A stretch of 64,000 bases of DNA. It comes from Pochonia chlamydosporia 170. Lineage: Eukaryota > Ascomycota > Sordariomycetes > Hypocreales > Clavicipitaceae. The first letter of the stretch is position 1. Every line of letters starts with the position of its first letter. The stretch is from contig NC_035792.1 in NCBI RefSeq assembly GCF_001653235.2, positions 2,976,001 to 3,040,000 of the forward strand. Direction: 5' to 3'. Of the stretch, positions 41,690-53,963 are shown piece after piece. The position numbers and the translations under genes are program-made. The notes beneath the pieces are model-generated. The model saw nothing but the letters and a program-made list of their open reading frames with translations. It was not told where the DNA came from and did not search any database.

Positions 41690-44600
41690 ATGCCTCTGCC
41701 ACGGCAACAGGCAAAGCTGCCCTACCGGCAAAGAGCCTCGCCCTCCAAGACCAAAAGCAATTCAAAAGGTGCCAACGTGCCTTTGAGTGTATCCGGTGTA
41801 TCTTATTCTTCCAAACATGAATGGCGAACACGGTCAAGCATATATATCGGCGTCAACAATCTGCCTGTCGGTACAAGTGCAGAGTATTTATGGCGTTGGT
41901 TTCAATCCGAGGGCATTGTTACTTGGATAGAAATTTTCAGGCCCAAGCTTGACCATGGGAAGACATTTGCAAAGGTTCGTTTTGAGCCTCCCCCCAGACG
42001 CAATTTCTGGAGACAAGGGTTCGTCGAAGTAGAGCATCCAGACGTCCAGAAATACCCGAGGGGGTTGGAACTCAAGGTGGCTCTTCTGGAGGAGCGGCCA
42101 TCAAACGACAAGGCAAAAGACCCAAAATACCCGGACAAGATCGTCTTAAACCTCGAGTCCTTGGCTTTTGGTAGTATGTTAAATCCTACAATGATGCGAG
42201 TTATGAAAAACGTCCACTCACCTGGCCATTTGCCGTTGGAACTTGATTTTGATCAGAAAATCATGACCGTCCTCTTTTCTACCATTTCTCAAACTGGGCA
42301 CCGCAAAACTAGCAAGACCTGGAAAGCACGATTTCAGATCTCTAACATTAAAGCTCTCATGGAATCTACGGACAGCAACGGTGCAAGACACTGGGTATTT
42401 ACGCTACCGTACCCTCCAGAATATTTCACGGAAGTAGATAACATCCTGGATACGTTCCGAGGCAACTCTCAAAGGTGGTCCGCAACAGATACGTGGTGCC
42501 GGGCCACAGATATTGTGGGGGACAATCATGATACCACCAGAGATCCGATTGCTATTCACAATGAAATACAGGACGACATGTATATTGACATTGGTCGATG
42601 GACGGCTTTCCGTTTGTCATTTAACTGCAACGCTGCAGATAATTTAGCATCATATTCAAGCTTTCTGTCAGCCTTAAAGCGTCTGAATGTATCTCTCCGG
42701 CCGAGCTGCAACTTCGATACCCGTACCGACGCTACCAACCTTTGGGACTGTCTCGAGGATTCGTCAGCCATTGACACGAGCCAGCCTTCTGCTCTCCTCG
42801 TTATGCCTCAAAAGGTGCATCTGCCCTTCGAAGTGCGTTACCAGCTCGAGGTATGTGTCTCCCGAGGCATCTTGAATGAATATACAATCACTATCGATTT
42901 CCTTCAACGTCTCAGTAGCATACCAGCACTAGATGCTACACATAGACTCGAATATCTTGTCGATCAAAACGAAAAGTTGGTTGACCCCATGGATCTCTTC
43001 GATATAGAAGATGCAAAAGCTTACGCCCCAATCACACAAATACCAACTTACTGCACCTATGGCCGCAAAGCTTCTATAACACCAACAACCATCCGCTTTG
43101 ACTCGCCGACGGTAGAGACGTCCAACCGAGTTGTACGAAAGTACAGCCAGCTCCAAGACCGTTTCTTGCGAGTGCAATTTGTCGAAGAGTCTGAATTGAA
43201 CCGTGCTGGAAGAAATAGACAAAACAATGTCAAGGTCTGGGAACGAATCGAGCGAGCCTTATTTAGAGGCATCCGCATAGGGGGTCGGCATTACCAATTT
43301 TTGGCATTCGGGAGCTCGCAGTTAAGACAGAGCAGCGCATATTTCTTCTGCCCTACTGATCATGTGTCTTGCGATGATATCCGTGCTTGGATGGGGCAGC
43401 TTGATCACATCAAAACCGTCGCCAAGTACGCTGCCCGTCTGGGCCAGTGCTTTTCAACAACGCGGGATGTAAAAGGCATATGGCAGCCTAACATTAAGCA
43501 AATTGACGACATAGAGCGTGATGGGCAATGTTTCACAGACGGCGTGGGCAAAATATCTGGCTTCCTTTCTGGGTTCATCATTGACGAGATGACCTTGGAT
43601 GTATTTGAACACCCCACAGCCTTTCAATTCCGTATGGGAGGCTGTAAAGGTGTCCTTGCCGTTTGGCCACAGGCGGAGAAGATGGAGGTTCATGTCAGGC
43701 CTTCGCAAGCAAAATTCAAATCTAATTTTCAAGGCCTAGAAATTGTACGCTGTGCGGCATTCTCGACGGCGACTCTCAATCGACAAACTATTACAATACT
43801 GGAAAGCCTCGGCGTTCCGCAGGAAGTTTTCATGAAACTATTGAAAGATCATATCCATTCGTTTGAGAATGCCGCAACTGACAACTCGGTTGCCATCGAC
43901 CTGCTCACCAAGTTTGTCGACGAAAATCAATCTTCCTTGGTTCTGGCTGAACTTCTAAAGGCCGGATTCAAGACAGATCAGACTGTGGAGCCGTTCACCC
44001 TTAATCTTCTGAATCTCTGGATATCTTGGTCCTTTCGACTTTTGAGGGAAAAGGCAAGAATAAGTGTGCCAAACAGTGCATTTGTCCTAGGGTGCGTTGA
44101 CGAAACTGGAACACTACGAGGCCATTCTAAGGACACAGAGGGCAGTCCCAATAAGGACATCCAGAAGCTTCCTCAGATTTTTTTGCAATATACGAACCCG
44201 AAATACCCCATGGAAACCAACATTGTGAAGGGATTATGCATTGTGGGAAGAAATCCTTCACTTCACCCGGGAGATATTCGAGTTGTCCATGCAGTTGACA
44301 ACCCAAACCTTACGCACTTGAAAGATGTCGTTGTATTTCCATCAAAAGGGGATCGGCCTGTGCCGGCCATGCTCTCCGGTGGTGACCTTGATGGCGATGA
44401 TTTCTTTATTATTTGGGACCCTGACCTTCTTCCGAAAGAATGGAATTACAAACCAATGGACTACAGCGCGCCGCCTTCCCGTGAATTAGACCGAGATGTC
44501 TCAGTTGATGACATGCGCAAATTCTTTGTCAACTATATGAAAAATGACGTATTGGCTCTCATTGCAACTGCGCATCTTGGATTTGCAGATGAGCATGGAC

Positions 44601-45621
44601 CAAAGTCATCAATATGTAGGCAAATTTCACCAATTTATTTCTGGTTCATCCGGCTGATCTGTTGCATCTAGGTTTAGAATTGGCAGGATTGCACTCTCAG
44701 GCCGTAGACTATGCGAAAACCGGAGTACCGGCTGAATTTAGTTCCAGGTTGCAGCAGAAAAGGTGGCCGCATTTTATGGAGAAGAAATCTTCATACAGAT
44801 CAAAGAAGGCCCTGGGTGCACTTTATGACGAAGTGGTGAAGCATTCTTTCCAGTTTCATCCTGATTGGGAACACTCTTTCGACAAGAGAGTCTTGGAGAG
44901 ATACGAGCTAGATGATGATATCTTGACCGCTGCCGAGAAAATTAAAGGGCAGTACGACGCTGCTGTGCGGAGACTGCTCGTTCAGCACAATGTTGAAACC
45001 GAGTTTGAGCTGTACACTGGCTGGGTCATGTCAGGTACCAAGGTAAGCTCTGACTACAAGAGACAGGAAGACCTGGGTCGTGAATTTGATGCTTTGAAGC
45101 AACGGTTCAGAGAGCAGTGCTGCAACATAGCTGGCGGCACCGAATCACCGCAACTGGACAAGTTTGTTGCCGCCATGTATAAAGTTACAGAAACTCAGGC
45201 AAAGGAGACACTCAATTATAAAGAGGATGCCACGGCTGGAGATATCTCGACCGACTCAGGTCACGAGCCCAAATTCAATACACCGCTTATCAGTTTCCCA
45301 TGGATCTTTCACTGGGTAATGATACGTCTTGCCATGGGCGACAAGTACAAGCCAGGGAAGTCTGTTCTGGCCGCGGCTCGACGATCTCGACTGTTTAACC
45401 ATCCGCACTTGTCACAGTCCAATTTTGCGTCAGTGACAACGATGTCAGGTGTCGATGAGAGCAGTAGCAACAATCAAGGCGTTTCTTCGCCTGCGATGAA
45501 CACCGGAGAGCCCCTTGGTCAGCAGAATACGGACGAGGGAGAAGATGTACCCATGCAAACCCTCGAATCGGGAACCAAGGATGACACCAACATTGGCCAG
45601 GATGGGGCAGAGGATTCGTAG
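41690..45621 (+). CDS. Cellular RNA-dependent RNA polymerase (RNA-silencing RdRP)
   Basis: Makes double-stranded RNA from single-stranded transcripts for Dicer in RNA silencing, heterochromatin or meiotic silencing pathways. Spliced model: 41690-44615 and 44672-45621, one 56-nt intron; 1291 aa, near S. pombe Rdp1 and Neurospora SAD-1 size. Seen: an N-terminal RRM-like segment (SIYIGVNNLPVGTSAEYLWRWF, about 49-70); the RdRP core from about 550; TDGVGKIS; and the catalytic loop GGDLDGDDFF with Asp899, Asp901 and Asp903. The join SSIC-LELAGLH fits the family pattern and fixes the intron. DLDGD (not DFDGD) and the RRM-like start favour the Rdp1/SAD-1/plant RDR1-2 branch; which paralogue is uncertain. 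The in-frame TTG at 41651 is not a start. Convergent with fumarase. Confidence 0.95.
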
Positions 45622-46244
45622 GAGGACCTCTCTGCTTACGGCTATGTTGGCCACTTGCAATCGGAAGAAAACGACATCAATCGTCGACTGACAGCAGTGT
45701 TTGGTGTCGAGGAAAGTTAGTCCATGGGACGGTGTTATAATGAAGATAGCTGCGAGAGCTTGGAAATGATTAACTACGGGTAACTCAAGGGTGCTTTGCA
45801 GGAAACAGGGGAAAGGGAACCGGAGTTGCATTCAGGGCAAATGGATAGCATGGGCCGAAACCCCCGAGGGATCCAGCCATAAGACTTGCTTACCTAGCTA
45901 CAAACAATTTTTGCTAATTTTAGTGACCTTGCCCATGCTTGTGATTGATGACTTGAATGCGGCCGAGGTTCCGAGCCAAGAGTTACATCGCAAGTCAAGC
46001 TTGCCGAATCATGGACTCAATTATTTCACATGCCAGTTTGACACTCCATGCTCATGGTCACCCATTCACATGACAAGCCTTGTGGTAACTAATGCGATTT
46101 ACTTCTGAACGCGCTTCATGCCACGCCAAGTTTCATTAACTAAAGTCTGTTGTACATCTATATATTTTTATCATTTTAGGTCAAATACGTCATTCGGATG
46201 CATGCCGATTCGGCACATCGTGCGACCGCTCCATCCAGACAAGC
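45622..46244. other. Intergenic between convergent genes
   Basis: 623 bp of shared 3' flank for the RNA polymerase gene (+) and fumarase (-). No gene was seen. Confidence 0.55.
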
Positions 46245-48092
46245 CTACAGCTTGTAGGCGCTAGGTCCAATCATGAGCTCCGGCTTGACGAGGGTGTCGA
46301 ACTCAGCTTCAGTGAGGGCCTGAAGCTCCATGGCACTCTGCTTGAGGGTGAGGCCCTTCTTGTGAGCGTTCTTGGCGACCTTGGAAGCCATGTCGTATCC
46401 GATCTTGGGGTTGAGGCAAGTGACGAGCATGAGACTGGAAATTTTGGTCAATATATGTGCTATTTGTATTTAGGGCAGGATGTAAAACTTACGATTCCTT
46501 CATGATTTGAGAAATCTTCTCTTCGTTGGCTTGCAGGCCAGCAACGAGGTTCTTCTCAAAGGAGCGCATGCCATCGGCGAGGAGGCGGGATGAGTGCAGC
46601 AGGTTACGAATGACGAGGGGCTTGTAGACGTTGAGTTCGAACTGGCCGTTCATGCCGCCAATGGTGGTGGCGACGTTGTTACCCATGACTTGGGCGCAGA
46701 CCATGGTCAGGGCCTCGCACTGCGTGGGGTTGACCTTGCCGGGCATGATGCTGCTGCCGGGCTCGTTCTCGGGGAGAGCCAGCTCGCCGAGGCCGCATCG
46801 GGGACCGCTGCCCAGGTAGCGGATGTCCTGGGCAATCTTGGTAAGAGAGGTGGCGATGGTGTTGAGACTGCCGTGGGCCTGGACGATGGCGTCGTGGGCG
46901 GCGAGAGCTTCAAACTTGTTGGGGGCGGTCTTGAACTCGGTGCCGGTCATCTTGGTGACTTCTTCGGCGATGGCCTCGGCGAAGCCCTGGAAGGTGTTGA
47001 TGCCGGTGCCGACGGCGGTGCCGCCCTGGGCGAGTAGTCGCAGGTCGGGAAGGGAGCTCTCGACGCGCTTGATGCCAAAGTCGAGCTGGGCGACGTAGCC
47101 GGAGAACTCTTGGGCGAGAGTCAGCGGCGTGGCATCCTGCAGGTGGGTTCGGCCAATCTTGATGATCTTCTTGGCTTCAAAGTCGTCGACCTTGGCCTGG
47201 ATGGCCTTGCGAAGGCTGTGCAGGGCGGGGAGCAGATCGTTTTCGAGCTCGAGGACGGCGGCGATGTGCATGACGGTCGGGAAGGTGTCGTTGGAGGAGG
47301 CGCTGCGGTTGACGTGGTCGTTGGGGTGAACGGGCTTCTTGCTGCCCTTTTCGCCGCCAAGAATCTCGATGGCGCGGTTGGAAATGACTTCGTTGGCGTT
47401 CATGTTGGACTGGGTGCCGGAGCCGGTCTGCCAGACGACGAGGGGGAAGTGATCCATGAGCTTGCCATCGGCGACTTCTTTGGCGGCTTGCTGAATGGCC
47501 TGTCCGATTTTGGGGTCTGGGGGTGGTAGATGTGTCAGTAAATGCGGTTGTATTTGTGAATTCGTGTTTGGTGTTTATTTGGCGCAAAGCGTCAATGGAG
47601 GCAATGACGTATGTATTGATCTTGCCTGCCCGCTCGCCACCAGCATGACAATTACGTACCCAGGCCATATCGCATGTTCACAGTCGCAGCTGCGCCCTTC
47701 AAGATACCAAAGGCCTTGACAATGGGAGGAGGCATGCGATCCTGCGGCTGATTGATGCGAAAGTTCTCGAGCGATCGCTCCGTCTGGGCGCCCCAGTACT
47801 TGTCGGCAGGGACTTGGATCTCGCCAAAGGCGTCGCTCTCGGTTCGCGTAGCTGCAGCCATGTTGTTTGCGGTGCTGTGAATGCTTCTTCTGGAGATTCG
47901 CGAATTGAGCAAGACTTGGAGTTGCGGGGTTCTCGAGGCTGAGGTTGAGGTTGAGAACAAGGAGGACATGGAAGCTGCCGCATTAGCATGAGCATTTGCA
48001 TTAGCAGCTCCTCGTGCCACGACCGCAACCCTCGGTACGGAGCTCTTCACAAGGCCCGAGGCGAAGGCTCTGGTTGATGTGGATCGCAACAT
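46245..48092 (-). CDS. fum1: Fumarate hydratase (class II fumarase), mitochondrial/cytosolic
   Basis: Interconverts fumarate and malate in the TCA cycle; fungal forms are also cytosolic/nuclear. Spliced model (minus): 48092-47660, 47516-46493, 46434-46245; introns of 143 and 58 nt; 548 aa. Seen: an Arg/Ser/Ala-rich mitochondrial targeting sequence without acids over residues 1-75; the core starting near Met78; [23 protein letters not shown] (about 266-275); and the fumarase/aspartase signature [11 protein letters not shown] at 398-408. Met78 sits exactly at the start of the mature enzyme and could serve as a second start for a cytosolic form. The in-frame TTG six bases upstream of 48092 is ignored. 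An AACATTGAA motif lies 371 bp upstream. Confidence 0.97.
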
Positions 48093-49099
48093 GGTCAATT
48101 GGCTTGTGGCTTTTTGGGCTTTTATGTGGTATTTTCCGTAAAATCAAAGAGTCGCGTACTCCGTGCAATGCTAGGAAGTCTATATGGCAAAACAATGAAA
48201 GGGGAAAAGGGAAAAAGAAGGGATTCAATGACCTCGTCTGTCTGCGTCTGGAGCTGGGAAAATCTGCAAGCAATCAAAAAATCAAAGGCTCTCTCTTCCT
48301 CCGGTTTTTTCCTGGCGTCGCAGTGTCTCAACAAATTGGCTCGGGAAGAACCGAGATTCGGAGACGAATGGACCGGAAATACTGTTTGTCCAGCGCCGCA
48401 GTATGGGACAGATGGGCACTATTTCCGAGACGCTCTTGCCGTTTTGGACGTTTCAAAGGTTTAACATTGAATGATGAGAATCGGCAGTCGATGCCTTCAA
48501 AACAAACGAGCTAGTCTTTCTTTGTTTTTGATTTGGTGGTCAGTTGATCCAAGATGCAACTGGAGGCGACGGCCTCTATTTATCAACAGTCGTCGGAACA
48601 CCATCCTAAGCTCCGACGCTGGCCGGACCATCGGATGGGGTCAATTGTCCCTCTGCCGGCAATTTATTTGATGGGTTGCGGCTGTTCAGTGTTTGTGGAG
48701 AATACCCACGAGTTTCATTGGCATGCATGTCAAGACTCAAGACTCAACACATACCAAATTTGATATTCGTGGTGATTTTCCAGCAAAGCATGCATTTCCC
48801 GTATTATAATTTAATGCTTACACCACTGCTACTTGACCATTAACGACACACCTTGCCTTCCACCAGACTAGAGGAATATCGGACAGCTTCAACTCAGATA
48901 CGGCACACAACAAGACGACGACCTCTACAGTTGACTGCCCTGGTATGCAAATTACAAGTACGCCCGCCACAGTTGTTGTTGGCTGATGCCAGAATATAAA
49001 TGTACAGAGTCGCCCGATCTGCGTTGACATCCGGCATAGCTTCTGGCGGGAACATCCATCCTTTCACCGCTCATGTTATTGACCCTTTTGGACTTGACT
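48093..49099. other. Intergenic upstream of fum1
   Basis: 1 kb containing the fumarase promoter and the 3' flank of the cysteine-rich peptide gene. Has TACTCCGT at 48157-48164 and AACATTGAA at 48463-48471. No gene was seen. Confidence 0.5.
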
Positions 49100-49440
49100 C
49101 TACCAATGCTGTAGTCACACCAAAGTCAGATACTTGATACAAGAACGGTAGGAAAGGGGGAAAAAAAGAAGAAGAAATACGCCCGAAGTATTTCGCACTT
49201 ACATAGCACTGGTGAGTTGCGTCACATCGGCAACCCTATCATCCATCATCAATAAGAAACGTGCCACAATATAGTAAAGAAAAGACAGGCGAACATGGCG
49301 CAGATACTTACCCCAGAACACTCCTCTTGATAACTACAATACTTGCCGCAGTACCAACCTTTCTGGCGGTCGAATGTAGGCGCAACGGCCGCCGAACCCA
49401 AGGCTACATACAGAGCTAAGACTGCGGCGATGACTCTCAT
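49100..49440 (-). CDS. Small cysteine-rich secreted peptide (56 aa, three exons)
   Basis: No family assigned. Spliced model (minus): 49440-49312, 49235-49203, 49108-49100, with introns of 76 and 94 nt that both begin GTAAGT and end in AG, all joins in phase 0. Seen: a signal peptide MRVIAAVLALYVALGSAAVA, then a mature chain of about 36 residues with six cysteines spaced C-x3-C-x5-C-x3-C-x-C-x5-C and ending CYHW. The second exon is 11 codons and the last exon is only two codons plus stop. The pattern suggests a disulphide-knotted mini-protein (knottin-like) of the small secreted effector or antimicrobial type; function unknown. A TATA box lies upstream. If the second intron were retained, a longer Ser/Phe-rich tail would be added, which looks less natural. 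Confidence 0.65.
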
Positions 49441-51072
49441 ACTTGCGTTTGACTGTTTTTGTTGATACGATATGAAGACAGGATATCGTCTGATTCTGGC
49501 AGAAAGGTAGATGGGATGCGTTGGGTAAACAGAAGTAAGTGAAATTGGGCCGCTGACAAGACAAAGAAAGAGCAATGCCTTTTTATATGCGAGCGAGTTC
49601 TCTTACCCCCATCCCATCATGCAACTTGTACATCACCTTCCACTTTCACAGAAACACAATGAGTAATAGTATGGTTACTCTGGCGTCGCGGACCTGTCAA
49701 GTGTGTCTCAGTTTGTGATTGTTGGTTAGACGGCAATGCCATCAAATGCAACTGCATTATGCATTTGTGTGGCTTACATGCAGCTCCAACATGGACATGA
49801 GCGAGTAGGGACTGGACTGCATCTGTGGTTTGCCAACCCGTTCGTTTTTTGCACATGAGACAAATCACTCAGCGTGCATGTACAAACTTTCATGTCGTAC
49901 GATACCAAAATGTTTTGAGCAGGTGCCCTTCGCTTGTGGTTGACGTGCAGGGATCACATCTCGGCTCGATGATGGAGCTCAGATGAGTTTTGTCTGGCCT
50001 CTGCTCCACAAATATCAATTCGACTCGAGTGTGAATAGTAAGTCAGTAACTCAGTAACTCATTGCTTCTGTAAGAAAGGGTATCATTTCGTGGCTTGCTC
50101 TTGCACAAACTACGTGCCACTTGTCAGTGTGGCCGCTGGATGTCGTGTAATCGCCTGCTTTCTGCATTTACTCCCCATTAGTATGGTGGGCAAGTCCGCC
50201 TCACGTTATAAATAATTGATGCAAAACGGCATGACTGGATATGGACTTGTAGATACCTGTCTGCGACGACTTGGTTGAAGATAGGTTGGCAGCTTTATTC
50301 AACAAACACACTGCCATTCAGAGTCGAGTCTTGAACGCCAGTATGAACCTCTTTCGAGCGATAACCTAGCGCATTACGTTATTTTTGAGACTCATTTATA
50401 GAATTGTAAACTGATATGCACCTCGGCCGATTTTTTGCCTTCATTCTATTGTATCTGAGGCCTCAATTCTTCTCTCTGCCGATACCTACCCTGTACAGAA
50501 AACACATCCCAAGACGGTCAGCAATATTATCGCCGTTGGTCCACTTATTGATGGAATCACAAGCCTGTTTCTCTCAAGGGTATTTGTAAGTAGCATCTTT
50601 GCAAGAAAAACATTCATAAATCCAGTGGTCCCTGGCGTGAATGGGCTCAACACATTTGCACCCAAGGATATCGAATGAACGCCATCAAAATCACGGCACG
50701 ACACCACAAATGAATCGCTGCCCTCAAGCCAAATCAGGCAATTACCGAAACTTAGAAATCATGAACTGGAAGGTTGGTGATCTCATGCTCGTCAATGTGC
50801 AGCAACATTGAAGATCTCACTATGTCGACATGACTGGCCAATACGACGCCACGCCTTTTCCATTCACGCTCTTGACATCATCATCAACATGACGCAAAAT
50901 TCATTTGTAATCGCAAAACTGCTATCACCAGGTACGTATTAAAAAAAATTAAATATTTACGACCAATTCCACCATTGCGACATCAATCCCCTTCCATGCT
51001 CATCCACAGCCGTCATCAGTTCATTACCAACATCCATTGATTGACTCCCAACAGCCAAACCCAACCATCAGT
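49441..51072. other. Divergent intergenic region, peptide gene / epoxide hydrolase
   Basis: 1.6 kb of promoter space for both flanking genes. Includes the TATA box of the peptide gene and AACATTGAA at 50804-50812, 261 bp upstream of the epoxide hydrolase ATG. No gene was seen. Confidence 0.5.
49581..49589 (-). promoter_or_regulatory. TATA box of the cysteine-rich peptide gene
   Basis: On the minus strand the sequence reads CATATAAAAAGG about 140 bp upstream of the peptide start codon. That placement gives a leader of roughly 100 nt, typical of a strongly regulated secreted-protein gene. Confidence 0.55.
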
Positions 51073-52363
51073 ATGAGCGACATCACCCCATTCAAGATTG
51101 ACGTGCCCGACGCGGCCATAAAAAAGTTAAAAGATAAACTTGAGCTCGCTGATCTACCCGACGAGGTAGAATTCTCAAATGACTGGTCATACGGAACACC
51201 TCGAGACGATATACAGCGTCTCGCCAGGTACTGGAAGGATGGCTATGACTGGCGCGCCCACGAAGCCAAATTGAACGCCCAGCTACCGCAGTTTAAGACG
51301 ACGGTGAATGTAGAGGGATTTGGAGACTTGAATATTCACTTTGTGCATAAAAAGAGTTCGAAGCCGGGGAGTATTCCGCTTTTGTTCTGCCACGGCTGTG
51401 AGTCGACTTCCCCCCACGACCATTACTGTTACTGATTCCTTCAACAAAAGGGCCAGGGCATTTTATGGAAGTAGCCAAGATACTTCCACTTCTGACGGGT
51501 AACAAAGAGGACCTGTCATTTGACGTCGTAGCACCATCTCTTCCAAACTTTGGTTTCTCAGATGGCGTCAAGAAGAGGGGTTTTGGCATCCCCCAATATG
51601 CAGAGACTTTGCACAAAGTCATGATCAAGCTTGGATACAACAAATACGGTACATACCAGGCTCTCCCTCCTCAACACCCTAACTCATATACTAACACAAG
51701 TTAGTAACCCAAGGCGGAGACTGGGGCTACGTGATAACCCGCCTCATCGGCGTCCAATACCCATCATCCTGCATAGCCTCACACGTCAACTTTGTCCGCG
51801 CAAAGAAACCGCCCGAATTCCTCAAATCTCCCCTTCTCTACATCCAGCACAAAATCACGCCTTACACAGATTTCGAAAAAGCCTTTCGCGAACGATCAGA
51901 ATGGTTCCAAACAGAAGGAATTGGATACAATGTTGAACAAAGCACGCGCCCCTCCACAATTGGCATTGCTCTCACCGACCCAGTAGCATTACTAGCCTGG
52001 ATTTACGAAAAGTTACACGACTGGACGGATAACTATCCCTGGACAGACGATGAGATATTGACCTGGATATCGATCTATCAATTCTCCACGGCGGGTGCAG
52101 CAGCAAGTGTGCGGATCTACTACGAGTCTAAACACGCAGAATTGGAGAGAGGCGAAAAGGCGTTTGGATATGTTCCCAAGGTGCAGTTGGGGCTGTCGTA
52201 CTTTCCAAAGGATCTGGTTTTGCCGCCGAGGACATGGGGACGAGCTTTGGGGCCGGTGGTATTTGAGAGTGTTCATGGTGATGGAGGTCATTTTGCGGCT
52301 CATGAGCGGCCGGAGGTTTTGGTGGATGATTTGAGGAGGATGATTGAGAAGGTGAAGTTTTAA
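51073..52363 (+). CDS. Epoxide hydrolase (alpha/beta-hydrolase with EHN domain)
   Basis: Opens epoxides to diols by a covalent ester intermediate; in fungi used in detoxification or secondary metabolism. Spliced model: 51073-51397, 51451-51648, 51705-52363; introns of 53 and 56 nt; 393 aa. Seen: an N-terminal EHN domain (about 5-105, with WSYGTP and the YWKDGYDWR region) as in microsomal-type epoxide hydrolases; the oxyanion motif HGWPG at 107-111, rebuilt across intron 1; nucleophile Asp180 in GGDWG; and catalytic His370 in GGHFAA. No signal or membrane anchor is visible, so it is probably cytosolic. The in-frame TTG at 51037 is not a start. The substrate cannot be predicted; no biosynthetic cluster surrounds it. 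Confidence 0.93.
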
Positions 52364-53963
52364 GCGATGGTTGGAAATGGGGTTGGTTTAGAGCTCTGAT
52401 GTGGTGCTTTTTATTGCTGATTTGCTAGAAGAGACTTCGATTACCGCGACGTGGACGAGAAACGGACAAGATTTTACGGCAACGAGGATGAGATAATATG
52501 CTGGTGATGTATCTAACTGAATTGATCTTGTCAATGTAAGAGAATACTACCATTTGAAGATGTGATGATTTGAAAGACCATGATCGTAGGTATGAAGCTA
52601 TTCCAGCTTGATTTGACAAAAGGCACAGTAGTATACTATTTACCCGGATGTCAGTCCACTAAGAAAGGAAGTACAGGTGTCAAACTCCAGACTTAGGTTT
52701 ACTATTCGTGAAGACGTACCGGCAAGCATTATACCGACGCCTAGTATGTAGAACAAAATGCTCTAGAGATCATCTTATAAGCAGGGCGGCTCTGCGCATA
52801 TCTTGAACCTAGGTTCAGTGGTTTGTTGTCCTTCTGCAGTCACGGGGATGATTTGGTGATCAACGGAACCTTGCTTGGGAGCTTCTTGAAGTTGACATTC
52901 TTGACGGAAACTCACCTGAGGCCCCAAGCTTTTCGCACCTTACACGATATGCTCTAATGGCCAGTATTCTCGGACTACCTCTGGTCTCGGTTCATCCCAA
53001 ACTAGTAGACAGGCGTGCTTGCGTCTTTATGACGATCGTGGTATTCAAGGACGACGGCTATAATCTTCCGAATTAGGTAATTCTGGAGAGGGACATAAGT
53101 ATCTAACATCCTTCCTAGCGAAGGGTTTAACTGCTTAAATAGCACTAAGAGCCAATGGAAAAGAAAAATGACCTTTATTCAGTTGCTGACGGAGGGTTAC
53201 CAGAAAGAGAAGAATTACTGAAGAGCTGCCCAATTACTTTGGCTGAAAACATAGAACATGATAGACAAGTCTACCTGGTAAAGATGGTAGAATCACAAGG
53301 AAAGAAGCATCCGAGTAGTTCGTCGGCTGATAATGACAGCGTTGGTAATTCACAGACAGCCGATTGGAACATCCAAATCCGCTGGTTCCTAGATTTAGCA
53401 CCGCAAAGTAGCATCGATCGCAGGCGAAGCACATAGGTCTCAGTATCAGAGTTACATTTCATCTCGGGCCAAATGAAGGATTCACAACTAACAATTGCAC
53501 GGATCTGAGAGCAACCCAACTCGAAGCAACAGCCATCGCCTTCGGCCGACGTCGAGGCAAGACAGAATTTTCCATGCACAGAACATGGTAGACTCGCCCA
53601 CGCAATCCTACGAATTGCCTCAAGCACGAGGAAATAACTCCGGATAGCTACACCCCTTACCAAGTGAAATTCGACTTGAGCATGAAAAAATGTCAGTGTC
53701 ATGGACTCAAGGTGGTTGTTGGTCATTTACAAAACCGCCACTCCAAGGCACAGCCACCAATGGCTGGTGATCAGCTTGGCCGATCACTTCCCCTCCTCAC
53801 CGCTTACCCCATCCAACAACCATCCCAGGCAAGTCGGCAAAATTGCCACCACAACCAAGCTTCGGCATCATCGCGATCAAGCTATCAAAACAGAAACGAA
53901 AGACCCCTAACCAGCTGCAAAACAATCCCCGTGCACGTTTACCTACAACAGAAGCGACCAGCC
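52364..53963. other. Intergenic between epoxide hydrolase and cbp4
   Basis: 1.6 kb. A 93-codon frame at 53155-53436 is open but unrecognised and lacks support. Nothing else was seen. Confidence 0.5.

Noticed and set aside
46594..47529. Long plus-strand frames opposite fumarase, Gly/Val/Asp-rich
   Set aside because: Low-complexity translation of the antisense of a GC-biased coding exon; fumarase on the minus strand explains the region fully.
53155..53436. 93-codon plus-strand frame before cbp4
   Set aside because: No signal peptide, domain or splice context; length compatible with chance.
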